Positions 29,026-36,697 of a stretch of DNA of 64,000 nucleotides are shown one piece after another; within the stretch, counting starts at the first letter, position 1, and each line of letters opens with the position of its first letter. The position numbers were made by a program, and so were the translations under genes. The stretch is from Pseudomonadota bacterium (GTDB lineage: Bacteria; Pseudomonadota; Alphaproteobacteria; Reyranellales; Reyranellaceae), in assembly GCA_018242505.1 (NCBI GenBank), contig JAFEBU010000007.1:1-64000 (forward strand). Direction: 5' to 3'. The notes under the pieces were generated by a model that ran no database searches, was not told where the DNA came from, and saw only the letters and a list, made by a program, of their open reading frames with translations.

Positions 29026-29175
29026 CAGGCTGTTGAAAAAGGCTTTTGAGCCATGCGTCCAGGCAATGTCGATTCAAGGGCAGCGCCGAGACCGCACGTT
29101 GGAGTCAGGATTGTGCCGATCTCGATTCGATGACTGCGCGTCATGTCGTGGTTCCCGACTGTTTCAACAGCCTGT
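29025..29175. mobile_element. 151-bp MITE-like element with 14-bp terminal inverted repeats
   Basis: The left end acaggctgttgaaa (29025-29038) and its exact complement (29162-29175) bound 151 bases without a reading frame. The end sequence resembles those of several IS families (for example IS1182-type ggctgttgaaaa ends), so this is probably a non-autonomous derivative or a solo relic. No clear target duplication flanks it. It begins at the last base of the upstream stop codon. The family assignment is from memory, not from a search. Confidence 0.5.
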
Positions 29176-29196
29176 CGGGTCGGCATCTTCCAGACC

Positions 29197-29268
29197 GCGA
29201 GCGCCCCGCTCGCATCAGGCGCATATGCTCGCTTCAGACGCATATGAATGAGCGAGCCGGAGGCTCGC
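29197..29268. repeat. Pair of REP-like hairpins
   Basis: Two hairpins follow the MITE-like element: gcgagcg-ccc-cgctcgc at 29197-29213 and gcgagcc-gga-ggctcgc at 29252-29268. Between them the octamer gcatatg occurs twice (near 29220 and 29240). On the minus strand the second reads gcgagcctccggctcgctca, closely matching 42857-42876. Confidence 0.55.
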
Positions 29269-29279
29269 AATCCAGAAGG

Positions 29280-29579
29280 TCAGGACTTGCCCGTCAATGA
29301 TGCGACGAGCTTGTTGACGGCGCGGATCGCGCCATCGACGTCATTGCCATAGATCAACCGCGCGAGCTGGCCGCCGAGATAGGGATGGAAGCCGAGATCG
29401 TAGAGCTTGCGGAAGTCGCGCTGCTCGATCGCCTCGCGCTCGGCCGGGCGGAGCGCGTAGCGATCCAGCACCGATCCCTCGTCTTGCTGGAAGCGGCGGC
29501 GCAACTCCGGATCCCACTTTAGGTCCTGGACCAGATCGTGGGCGGCGAGCGTCGGGTCGAAATTGTCGAACAGGCCCAT
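29280..29579 (-). CDS. LigA-like alpha subunit of class III extradiol dioxygenase
   Basis: A 99-residue small subunit of the LigA type. The run LKWDPELRRRFQQDEGSVLD, then RYALRPAEREAIEQRD and YDLGFHPYLGGQLARL matches the helical LigA domain that caps the active site of protocatechuate 4,5-dioxygenase-like enzymes. The start MGLFDNFD at 29579 lies two bases after the LigB stop. It is the last gene of a minus-strand cluster. Confidence 0.87.
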   Translation of the reverse strand: MGLFDNFDPTLAAHDLVQDLKWDPELRRRFQQDEGSVLDRYALRPAEREAIEQRDFRKLYDLGFHPYLGGQLARLIYGNDVDGAIRAVNKLVASLTGKS

Positions 29580-29581
29580 TG

Positions 29582-30451
29582 TCAGCGCCTTTCCGCCGCA
29601 TGATCGTTGACGGCCCACGAGACCGCGCCGATGCCGCAGCGGAACTCCTTGTGGAGCGCGTAGCCGAACGACCGTCCCGGCCGCTCCCCGATCGCGCCCA
29701 TCACCACGACCCAGGCCAGCAGCTCGCTGGTGCCGCCGGAGCCCGCCGCCTCCATGCGCTCGATCGTCAGCTCGTCGAGCAGGCGGCGATGGTCGCCGCT
29801 ACAGCAGAGGTCGAGGAACCAGCGGTCGAATGCCTCGTCGATGAAATAGTAGCGCGATCCGCCCGGCTCGTGGCTGAGACCGCCCGACCCGAGCAGGCCG
29901 ACCCGCAGGCCAGCCGGCAGGTCGTCGCGGATGAAGTCGGCCAGCGCCTGCCCGACCGCATAGCAGCGCCGTTGATCGGGATAGGGCGGCACGGTGGTGT
30001 TCTGCAGCACCGGCACGATCCGCACGTCCCGCTTGTCGAGATCCATCAGGACGGTCGGCACCGAGATATTGTCGTCGAAATTGAGGTTCCTGCGCTCGGC
30101 GTTCATGCGGATGCCGCGCCGGGTCATGCCGCGGAACAGAGCCTCGGCCACCGTGGTATCGCCTTTCGCCGTGTAATCGCGGCAGCCGATCCAGGGCTTG
30201 AACCATTCATGCGGCCCGGAGTGCTCGGCCGCCATGCCGATCAGGAAATCCGGATAGGCGCTGATGCGGCTGTTGGTCAGGTGGTCGTTGGCAAAGACGA
30301 TCAGCACGTCCGGCCGCGCCGCCTCGAGGTCGTGCACCAGCGCATCGCAACTGTCGCGCACCACCTTCTGCACTTCCGACGGCGCGCGCGAGAACAGCCC
30401 GACGAGGGTCGGTGCGTGCGGAATCCCCGCCGCATAGACGAGCTCTGCCAT
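29582..30451 (-). CDS. LigB-like catalytic subunit of class III extradiol dioxygenase
   Basis: A 289-residue Fe(II)-dependent ring-cleavage dioxygenase subunit. His12 in GIPHAPTL and His57 in VFANDHLTNSR are the expected metal ligands, and a third conserved histidine is in GSGGLSHEPGG. The family cleaves catecholic rings meta to the hydroxyls (protocatechuate, gallate and relatives). The exact substrate is open. It pairs with the LigA-like gene two bases downstream, and is preceded at 93 bases by an alpha/beta hydrolase that could act on a ring-cleavage product or release the phenol. Confidence 0.88.
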   Translation of the reverse strand: MAELVYAAGIPHAPTLVGLFSRAPSEVQKVVRDSCDALVHDLEAARPDVLIVFANDHLTNSRISAYPDFLIGMAAEHSGPHEWFKPWIGCRDYTAKGDTTVAEALFRGMTRRGIRMNAERRNLNFDDNISVPTVLMDLDKRDVRIVPVLQNTTVPPYPDQRRCYAVGQALADFIRDDLPAGLRVGLLGSGGLSHEPGGSRYYFIDEAFDRWFLDLCCSGDHRRLLDELTIERMEAAGSGGTSELLAWVVVMGAIGERPGRSFGYALHKEFRCGIGAVSWAVNDHAAERR

Positions 30452-30544
30452 GCCGTCTCCTCCCTAACTCGTTCGTCGCGCCGTCAGGCCAGCATGAATG
30501 CCTGCCTGAGCGGCTTCGCACAACGTCGATCGTTACGATGTTAG

Positions 30545-31408
30545 TCATCGACCGGCACCCGTCGAACGCAGGATAGCATCGCTGATGGGGTTTCCGGGCT
30601 TCCTGATGAGCCCGATGATGCTGAAGTGATTGTGGCCCGCAACTTCAAGGAACTCGGCTTGGCCTCCCTTTTCCTGCCATGCTGCAGCAAAATCGCGCGA
30701 CTGGCGGCGGAACTCAGCCGGCTCGTGCTGGCCAACGAACGCGAACAGCGGACAGGAGTCGCGGGCGATGTGACGGATCGGACTGTGGCGTTCCGCGGCG
30801 GCATCGTTCATCTGCAGCCAACTGTTGGCGTTCGTCAGTCGCAGCGGCGTCATATCGAACACGCCGCTGACAGTCACAACGCCCGCCAGTTCGGATGGCG
30901 CGAGCCTCGTCGCAGCGACGGCGGCGAGATGGCCGCCCGCCGAGTTGCCAACCACGACGATGCGGGACGGATCGCCGCCGAACGTCGGCGCCTCGGCCTT
31001 TGCCCAGGTGATGCCTTTCAGCACTGCGTCGGCCATCTGGTCGAGCGTGTGCGCCGGCGCCAGCGGATATTCCAGGGAGATGTAGACCGCACCGGCCGGA
31101 CAATAGAAATCGGCGAGAAAGGCGCGCGACTCCTTGTTCGAGGCACGCCAGCCGCCACCGTGGATGAAGAGCACGATCGGGGCATGGTCGCCCCGATCGG
31201 CGAAATAGAGATCGAGCGTTTCCCCTGGCCCGTCGCCATAGACGACATCCAGGAGCGCGCGGCGGCGGGACCGCGTCCTTGCGCTGACCTCGGCATATTG
31301 CTGCAGCCATTCGGCCACGTTGGGGACAGTCGCCTCGATGTCGTACTGCCGGCCAAGCTCGCTGGCCGTGTAACCGCGATAAACGACAGTCTGGCTGGTC
31401 GTTGTCAT
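30545..31408 (-). CDS. Alpha/beta hydrolase (esterase/kynurenine-formamidase-like)
   Basis: A 287-residue alpha/beta hydrolase. The oxyanion motif FIHGGGW, the nucleophile motif GNSAGG (Ser), VSGVFD, and a C-terminal GHNHFSI with the catalytic His are present. The layout (short N-terminal helix region with YGDGPGETLDLYFADRG) matches the BD-FAE/kynurenine-formamidase-like esterase group. The start ATG overlaps by four bases the stop of the unrecognised upstream gene. It probably hydrolyses an ester or amide feeding the LigAB dioxygenase. Confidence 0.83.
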   Translation of the reverse strand: MTTTSQTVVYRGYTASELGRQYDIEATVPNVAEWLQQYAEVSARTRSRRRALLDVVYGDGPGETLDLYFADRGDHAPIVLFIHGGGWRASNKESRAFLADFYCPAGAVYISLEYPLAPAHTLDQMADAVLKGITWAKAEAPTFGGDPSRIVVVGNSAGGHLAAVAATRLAPSELAGVVTVSGVFDMTPLRLTNANSWLQMNDAAAERHSPIRHIARDSCPLFAFVGQHEPAEFRRQSRDFAAAWQEKGGQAEFLEVAGHNHFSIIGLIRKPGNPISDAILRSTGAGR

Positions 31409-32514
31409 GCTGCCGCCTCCACCGCCGGAAGGGTTGTGAGGAAATCGAGGTAGCGCGTCCAGCGCCGATCGTTCTCTGACAAATCGAGCGCCGAACGGCC
31501 GATCACCTGCGCCACGCCATCCAGCACCCAGGCCGCCTCGAGCAGCTGCCGCCCGGCCTCGCGCCGGTCGGCGCGCACGCCGGCCGGCCGCAGGTCGATG
31601 CCTTCCAGGATCTGCAACGCGATTGTGGCACAGCGTCCGGCGAGCGCCATCTGCCGCGAGCCGCACCAGTTGGCCACGATGGTGCCGAAGCGCGGCTCGG
31701 CCGCCGCAGCCCAATCGTCGCGCAGCATCACCGACTCGCGCAGCCAAGCATGCGCCATCTTGTTTGCGAGCCAGTCGCCGGAGCCATGCCAGGCAGGACC
31801 CAAGCCGCGCAGCTTGGCCTTAAGCGCCCGGATTTCGGCAGGCTCGCCCTCGCCTTCCATGAACAGTACGCCGATCGCCCCGATGGCCGGCAGCGCATTG
31901 AGGTCGTTGCAGCCTGCCGCAGCAAATCGTTCATCGGTGAAATCGCCAGCCGCGAGATGCAATGACGGCGAAGACTGATCGCCGAGCCAGACGGTTGCCA
32001 CCGCCTTCAACCGGTTGGCCTCACGGAACATGTTGGCCGCCTCTGTGGCGCTGTTCCAGGTATAGTAGCGCTCGTGCTCGCGGTGGTAGGCCGCGATGTT
32101 GCGCAGCACGCCGATGGTCGGTGCTCCCTTCGCCGCTCCCGACGTTACTGCAGGTATCGTCTTCTTGTCGGCAGGTCGCGGCAGCTCGATATCTTCGGGC
32201 AGCTCGAGGGCATGCCCGCACGCCGCGACCAGCTTTCTCCGGGCAATCGCCGTCATCACGCCAACCGTCTTCGGCCCGCGGCCGGTGGCCATGGCCGATT
32301 CGATCGCGTGGCTAGCCGGATCGAGCTCGATGGCGGCCAGCTTGGCCATGATGCCGGTGCGGATGTCCTCGGCAGAGCACGTCGCGGCCAGATGCCTGTC
32401 GGCGAGGCCGTCGAGGTCGCGGATCAGGGGCGCGACCGGCCCGAGCGATACGAACCCATCCTGCTCGATCTCGCTCACGACGCTCATCAGCCGCGCGTAG
32501 ATATCGTTGCTCAT
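31405..32514 (-). CDS. Unrecognised 369-residue protein in a MarR-controlled aromatic operon
   Basis: I do not recognise this family. The protein appears soluble and mostly alpha-helical, without a signal peptide or membrane segment. Noticeable features are a stretch VVSEIEQDGFVSLGPVAPLI, a possible helical bundle rich in Ala/Leu/Arg from 210 onwards, paired tryptophans (YYTWNSATEAANMF, then WHGSGDWLANKMAHAWL) and two cysteines in GCNDLNALP and NWCGSRQM. GGAGG lies upstream of the ATG at 32514. It is the first gene after a divergent MarR gene with a tandem operator, and its stop overlaps the hydrolase start, so it belongs to the LigAB operon. Confidence 0.75.
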   Translation of the reverse strand: MSNDIYARLMSVVSEIEQDGFVSLGPVAPLIRDLDGLADRHLAATCSAEDIRTGIMAKLAAIELDPASHAIESAMATGRGPKTVGVMTAIARRKLVAACGHALELPEDIELPRPADKKTIPAVTSGAAKGAPTIGVLRNIAAYHREHERYYTWNSATEAANMFREANRLKAVATVWLGDQSSPSLHLAAGDFTDERFAAAGCNDLNALPAIGAIGVLFMEGEGEPAEIRALKAKLRGLGPAWHGSGDWLANKMAHAWLRESVMLRDDWAAAAEPRFGTIVANWCGSRQMALAGRCATIALQILEGIDLRPAGVRADRREAGRQLLEAAWVLDGVAQVIGRSALDLSENDRRWTRYLDFLTTLPAVEAAA

Positions 32515-32546
32515 CGTCGCCTCCGTTGTCGATGGATGCCGTCCAT

Positions 32547-32579
32547 TATCAAGTACTTTATATAATATCAAGTACTTTA
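32547..32579. promoter_or_regulatory. Tandem operator in the MarR divergent promoter
   Basis: The 14-base sequence tatcaagtacttta occurs twice (32547-32560 and 32566-32579), 19 bases apart. Each contains the perfect palindrome aagtactt. The spacer carries tataat (32561-32566). Two palindromes about two helical turns apart in an AT-rich divergent promoter are as expected for a MarR-type operator controlling both its own gene and the aromatic operon. Confidence 0.7.
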
Positions 32580-32620
32580 CATATAGACATCCGGCCAGTG
32601 TGGCGCCTATGGTGATGGCA

Positions 32621-33121
32621 ATGAACGATAAACGCGCGCCCCAGGATCCGTTCGGCGAGAGCATCGGCTATCTGCTGCGCCGAGCGCAGGCGACAGCTCG
32701 GCTGGCCTTCGACGCAACGCTGGCGGAGTGGAAGATCAACGCGCCGCAGTTCGCGATCCTCCTCGCGATCCATCGCGATCCCGGCCAGTCGTCGGCCGAC
32801 CTGACGCGGCGCTCGACGGTGACGGCGCAGGCCGTCAATCTCGACGTCAAATACCTAGAAAAGCGCCAGCTCCTGCGCCGGCGGCCGCATCCCCTGCACG
32901 GCCGCATCTTGCAGACCGAACTCACGTCCGAAGGCCGTCAGGTTCTGAAGGCTTGCCTGAAGCGCGTGCGCGCAGTCGAGGCCCATATGCTCGAAGGTCT
33001 TGCCCCCGAAGCGGAGGGCATCGTCCGCACCTGGCTGATCGATGTCGCGCGCAAGCTCGCCCTCGACGGTACATCATCAAGTGAGGTGCGGCCGCCACGC
33101 AGTCGCAGGCGCGCGGCCTGA
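32621..33121 (+). CDS. MarR family transcriptional regulator
   Basis: A 166-residue winged-helix regulator. GYLLRRAQATARLAFDATLAEWKI forms the first helices, QFAILLAIHRDPGQSSADLTRRSTVTAQAVN the helix-turn-helix, and YLEKRQLLRRRPHPLHGRILQTELTSEG the wing. It probably represses the divergent operon (unknown protein, hydrolase, LigB, LigA) and itself, released by an aromatic ligand. ATGs at 32609 and 32615 are alternatives to 32621. Its 3' end runs into the remnant of a GST gene on the other strand. Confidence 0.88.
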   Translation: MNDKRAPQDPFGESIGYLLRRAQATARLAFDATLAEWKINAPQFAILLAIHRDPGQSSADLTRRSTVTAQAVNLDVKYLEKRQLLRRRPHPLHGRILQTELTSEGRQVLKACLKRVRAVEAHMLEGLAPEAEGIVRTWLIDVARKLALDGTSSSEVRPPRSRRRAA

Positions 33122-33216
33122 TTGGCGGGCACTTCTTCCTTGAGGGTGCGGTCCACCACCAGCACCTTGCGCACATAGGGCGAGAGGTAGCTGCCGACGA
33201 TCAGTAGCTTGTTCAC
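33118..33216 (-). pseudogene. Remnant of a glutathione S-transferase N-terminus
   Basis: Starting from a GTG that overlaps the stop of the VOC gene by four bases, the reading frame gives NKLLIVGSYLSPYVRKVLVV, which closely resembles the beta1-alpha1 start of GST proteins (xSPYVRKV with the catalytic Ser). After about 25 residues the similarity stops and the frame continues antisense into the MarR gene. It is best read as a GST gene truncated when the MarR region was joined to it. Confidence 0.5.
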
Positions 33217-33965
33217 ACGAGATTGATCCGGCAGCCGCAGACCTCGACCTGGCCGACGCCATGCTGCTTGTGGTGCTTCTTCGCCACGGCCACGATGCGA
33301 TCGCGATCGACCACGCGCACGTCGAAGGCCGAGACGCCCGGGCCGCGCTCGTCGGCAATGGGCACGAAACGGATTTCGCCATCGCCGTCGAGCCGGATGA
33401 TATCGCCCTCGACCGGACGATTCAGGATCCTCGACCAGAGCTCGGCGGTCTCGTCCGGATCGATACACTGGATCTCGACGCCGGCCAGCCCATTGGTGAC
33501 GTCCGAGCGCGCATGTGCAAGCCAATCCTTCGCCGCCGGCGGCCACCAGAGTGCGGGATCGGTGCCGGCCGGCGCGATCGTCTGGTCGAGCGACAGCAGC
33601 ACGCCCGCCGTGTCGGACGGATGGAAGTGCGTGTACTTGTACTCCGGCAGATCCTTCTGGGCGACCGCACGGATGCCGAGGCCGGTCACGCGCTGGCGCT
33701 CGGCGACGGCGTCCGCGACCTGCAGGATCACCATGTAGCCGTTGTCGCCCTTGCGCCGGTCAATGTAGCGGCCGGCGGACGTCCCCGCCTGTATCGGCGA
33801 CACGATCTCCAGAAAGTCGTGTCCGGTGGGACAGACGACGTTCGCCAGGCCCCATTTGGCGACGCCGGGGTCGCGATAGGCAACCTCGAGGCCGAGCGTA
33901 TCGCACAGCTCCGTGCGAGCGCTTTCAAGGTCCTTGGCCACGAACACGCATTGCCTGAGCTTCAT
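33213..33965 (-). CDS. VOC family protein (glyoxalase-like)
   Basis: A 250-residue two-module vicinal-oxygen-chelate protein. The first module starts MKLRQCVFVAKDLESARTEL, the typical betaalpha start, and includes FLEIVSPIQAGT; the second includes LAGVEIQCIDPDETAELWSRIL. A metal-ligand-type His is in YKYTHFHPSDTAGVLLSLDQ. Possible roles are glyoxalase, dioxygenase or thiol transferase; with the GST remnant directly downstream, a detoxification or glutathione-linked role is plausible. Confidence 0.8.
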   Translation of the reverse strand: MKLRQCVFVAKDLESARTELCDTLGLEVAYRDPGVAKWGLANVVCPTGHDFLEIVSPIQAGTSAGRYIDRRKGDNGYMVILQVADAVAERQRVTGLGIRAVAQKDLPEYKYTHFHPSDTAGVLLSLDQTIAPAGTDPALWWPPAAKDWLAHARSDVTNGLAGVEIQCIDPDETAELWSRILNRPVEGDIIRLDGDGEIRFVPIADERGPGVSAFDVRVVDRDRIVAVAKKHHKQHGVGQVEVCGCRINLV

Positions 33966-34008
33966 GGTCTCTCTCCCAATTTCCAGCGTCAGGACTTATG
34001 CTAGTCCC

Positions 34009-34977
34009 ATGCGGACCGTGGCGACCATGGCTTTCGTGGCGGTGGCCGCACTTTCGTTCTGCTTCCCGGATTTCGTTGTCTTCCGCTTCACCCAGGCCAC
34101 GATCTGGTCAATCGCTCTGCTGGGCCTCGTGATCCTGTGCGGCGTGAGCGGCCAGTTCTCCTTCGCGCAGGCCGCTCTCTACGGCATGGGTGGCTATACC
34201 GCGGCATTGCTCGCCAACCACACGTCGATGCCGCCCTATGCGGCTCTCGCCCTTGCACCAGTCGTCGGCTTCGCCGCAGGCTACGGGCTCGGCCGCGTCG
34301 CAAGCGGCCACAGCCTCTGGACCCAGGCGCTGATCGGCTATGCGCTCGCCGTCGCGTTCCCTCAGCTCCTGCGCTGGCGGGTGATCGAGGACTGGACCGG
34401 CGGCGTGCAGGGCCTGTCCGTCGATCCTCCCAATCCGCCGCTGGCTTCCCTGAGCAACGACCGATGGTCCTTCCTGCTGGCGCTGACGCTGCTGGCCGCC
34501 AGTCTCTGGACGGCTCGCAATCTCATCGCCAGCCGGTCCGGCCGTGCGCTGATGGCGGTGCGCGACCATGACCTCGCGGCGGCGGCGCAGGGCGTCAACG
34601 TGGTCCACCTCCGCTCGGCGGCATGCGGCATCGCCGGCGCCTATCTTGCGCTTGCCGGCTGTCTCTCGGCCTTCCAGTTCGGCTTCGTCGGCCCCACGGC
34701 CTACACCGTCGCGCTCTCGATCCAGATGCTGTTTGGCGTGATCGTGGGCGGTCTCTATTCCCCGGCGGGCGCGATCATCGGCGGCGTGATGCTGGAATTC
34801 CTGCCCGACCTCGTCGCGAGCTGGGGCAAGGGCCTGTCGGCCCTGCTCTATGCCGGCCTGATGATCGCCGCCATCGTGCTCATGCCGCGAGGCATCGCGG
34901 GCGCGATCGGCAACGTCAGGCTCCTCTTCCCTGAAAAAAAGAGGAACCCGACAGAGAAGAAGATCAGTTCCCCTTGA
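34009..34977 (+). CDS. Branched-chain amino-acid ABC transporter permease (LivM-like), orphan
   Basis: A 322-residue membrane protein with about nine helices. The run ILCGVSGQFSFAQAALYGMGGYTAALL, the EAA-like RSGRALMAVRDHDLAAAAQGVNV and the last helices with FGVIVGGLYSPAGAIIGGVMLEF are typical of LivM. No LivH, LivF, LivG or LivK is nearby, so it must work with subunits encoded elsewhere or be a relic. The ATG at 34009 was chosen. Its final 14 bases overlap the 3' end of the convergent enoyl-CoA hydratase gene. Confidence 0.85.
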   Translation: MRTVATMAFVAVAALSFCFPDFVVFRFTQATIWSIALLGLVILCGVSGQFSFAQAALYGMGGYTAALLANHTSMPPYAALALAPVVGFAAGYGLGRVASGHSLWTQALIGYALAVAFPQLLRWRVIEDWTGGVQGLSVDPPNPPLASLSNDRWSFLLALTLLAASLWTARNLIASRSGRALMAVRDHDLAAAAQGVNVVHLRSAACGIAGAYLALAGCLSAFQFGFVGPTAYTVALSIQMLFGVIVGGLYSPAGAIIGGVMLEFLPDLVASWGKGLSALLYAGLMIAAIVLMPRGIAGAIGNVRLLFPEKKRNPTEKKISSP

Positions 34978-35755
34978 ACACCGGCGCCCGCTTCTCGACG
35001 AAGGCGCGGGCGGCTTCCTTGTGGTCGTTGGTCTCGCCGGTGCGGATCATGCGCGCGGCCTCGCTGTCGAGCGCCTCGGAGAGCGTACCCTCCTCCGCGA
35101 CCTTCATGTTCTTCTTCACATGCCACCAGGCGACGCGCGGGCCTGCCGCGAGCTTCTTGGCGAACGCCATGGTCTCGCTGTCGAGGTTGGCGTCGTCGAC
35201 GACGCGGTTGGCGAGCCCCAGCTTCTCGATCTGCTCGGCGTTCAGGATTTCGGCGGTGAAATAGAGTTCGCGCGCCTTGGCGGTGCCGACGAGCTTATGC
35301 AGGAAATAGTGCGAACCGAAATCGCCCGAGAAGCCGACCTTGGCGAAGGCCGTCGTCATGCGCGCGCTCTTGCCGGCGAACCGCATGTCGGCGGCGAGCG
35401 CGATCGAAAGGCCGGCACCGGCCGCCACGCCGTTCACCATCGCGATCGTGGGCTTGCCCATCTCGTGCAACAGCTCGGAAACGCGCATGCGTTCGCGGAT
35501 GTCGTGGACCTTGTCCTCGTAGGTCTTGTCCTGATCGCGGCCGGCGGCCATCGACTTCACGTCGCCGCCGGCGCAGAATGCCTTGTCGCCCGCGCCGCGC
35601 ACCACCACACAGCCGATTCCGCGCGAGGATGCCGCCTCTTCCAGCGAGTCTCTCAACGCCGTCATCATGTCACGGCTCAACGCATTCATTGCGTCGGGAC
35701 GATTGAACACGAGCTTCATCACACCGTCTTCCACGGTTTTGATGAGATCGGGCAT
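34964..35755 (-). CDS. Enoyl-CoA hydratase/isomerase
   Basis: A 263-residue crotonase-fold protein. It has the N-terminal LVFNRPDAMNALSRDMMTAL, the oxyanion segment DKAFCAGGDVKSMA and the second GVAAGAGLSIALAADMRFA. The residues that would hold the hydratase Glu pair are in FSGDFGSHYFLHKLVG, where the first Glu position appears replaced, so the reaction could be isomerase- or hydrolase-like. It is transcribed towards and overlaps the LivM-like gene by 14 bases; upstream is the Rieske gene in the same direction. Confidence 0.85.
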   Translation of the reverse strand: MPDLIKTVEDGVMKLVFNRPDAMNALSRDMMTALRDSLEEAASSRGIGCVVVRGAGDKAFCAGGDVKSMAAGRDQDKTYEDKVHDIRERMRVSELLHEMGKPTIAMVNGVAAGAGLSIALAADMRFAGKSARMTTAFAKVGFSGDFGSHYFLHKLVGTAKARELYFTAEILNAEQIEKLGLANRVVDDANLDSETMAFAKKLAAGPRVAWWHVKKNMKVAEEGTLSEALDSEAARMIRTGETNDHKEAARAFVEKRAPVFKGN

Positions 35756-35875
35756 TGGCTTCCTCCAGGATTGCGGATCGGGTCGGGGCGACGATGGTTT
35801 CGTAAACCAAGCGGCCGCGCAACGACATTCCGTCCTGCTTGGCGGAATCGGAAGAGGCCCCGCAGCGACGGCGCG

Positions 35876-36523
35876 CTAGATCTGCACGATCGAGCCCAGG
35901 TCAAAGTTCGAACCGGGCGGATTTTCTCCCACACGCAGAAGCTTGTCGCTGACGAAACGATAAGGTGGAACGGGAAGATTGTAGGGCGCCGGAACGCCCT
36001 TGAATACGCGGGCCGCGAGATCGTAGCGCGAGCCATGGCAAGGACAGAAGAATCCCCCCGGCCAATCCGGACCCAGATTGCCGCCGGGCGCCGCCACGAG
36101 CTTCGGGATGCAGCCAAGATGGGTGCAAATGCCCACGACCACGAGAAGCTCGGGCTTGACCGAGCGATGCCAGTTCTTGGCGTAGGCTGGCTGCTGGAGC
36201 ACGCTCGAATCGGGATCGGCGAGCAGGTTGATATCGCGAGCCTGCTGGAGCATCGACAACGCCTCGGGCGTACGGCGGGTGATGAAGATCGGCCGGCTGC
36301 GCCAAAGCATGGTGATCTGCTGGCCCGGCTGGATGCTCGAGATGTCGACATCGATCGGAGCGCCGGCGGCGATCGTGTCGGCCGCGGGATTCAGGTTGTT
36401 TATGAATGGCCATACCGTGGCAATGGCACCCACCGCGGCCATCGCGCCGGTCGCCGTGAACAGGAAGTCCCGGCGCGTCTCGTCGTCGGGGCCAGCTTCG
36501 GATTTTCCAGCATCATTCGTCAT
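35876..36523 (-). CDS. petA: Rieske iron-sulfur subunit of ubiquinol-cytochrome c reductase, orphan
   Basis: A 215-residue Rieske protein. Tat motif RRDFLFTATG at 17-26 with one membrane anchor up to about residue 43. Cluster ligands are Cys133-His135 in CTHLGC and Cys160-His163 in CPCHGS; the disulfide cysteines Cys138 and Cys162 are also present. The PAPYNLPVPPYRF segment is typical of bc1 Rieske proteins. It oxidises quinol and passes electrons to cytochrome c1. Unusually, petB and petC are not adjacent. GAGGG lies upstream of the ATG. Confidence 0.88.
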   Translation of the reverse strand: MTNDAGKSEAGPDDETRRDFLFTATGAMAAVGAIATVWPFINNLNPAADTIAAGAPIDVDISSIQPGQQITMLWRSRPIFITRRTPEALSMLQQARDINLLADPDSSVLQQPAYAKNWHRSVKPELLVVVGICTHLGCIPKLVAAPGGNLGPDWPGGFFCPCHGSRYDLAARVFKGVPAPYNLPVPPYRFVSDKLLRVGENPPGSNFDLGSIVQI

Positions 36524-36654
36524 GATTATCCCTCGGTGCAAGAGCAAGAGACGCGGCGATACTGGAGGCAACGCCCGACTTCGCCGTTGCGCGTCTGCGC
36601 TCTTACGACGCGTCTGCGGGGCCGCCGCCACTCTCGCCGATGCGGCCTCTCGCC

Positions 36655-36677
36655 CGCAGCTCGGGATGACGCGGGAG
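36655..36677. repeat. Partial copy of an extragenic repeat
   Basis: The stretch cgcagctcgggatgacgcgg then gag shares ctcgggatgac and cggg with the segment at 26159-26174. It lies in the 174-base gap between the Rieske gene and the divergent quinone-reductase-like gene and is probably another copy of a dispersed extragenic sequence. Confidence 0.4.
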
Positions 36678-36697
36678 ATACGTGCTAGGGTCGCAAT

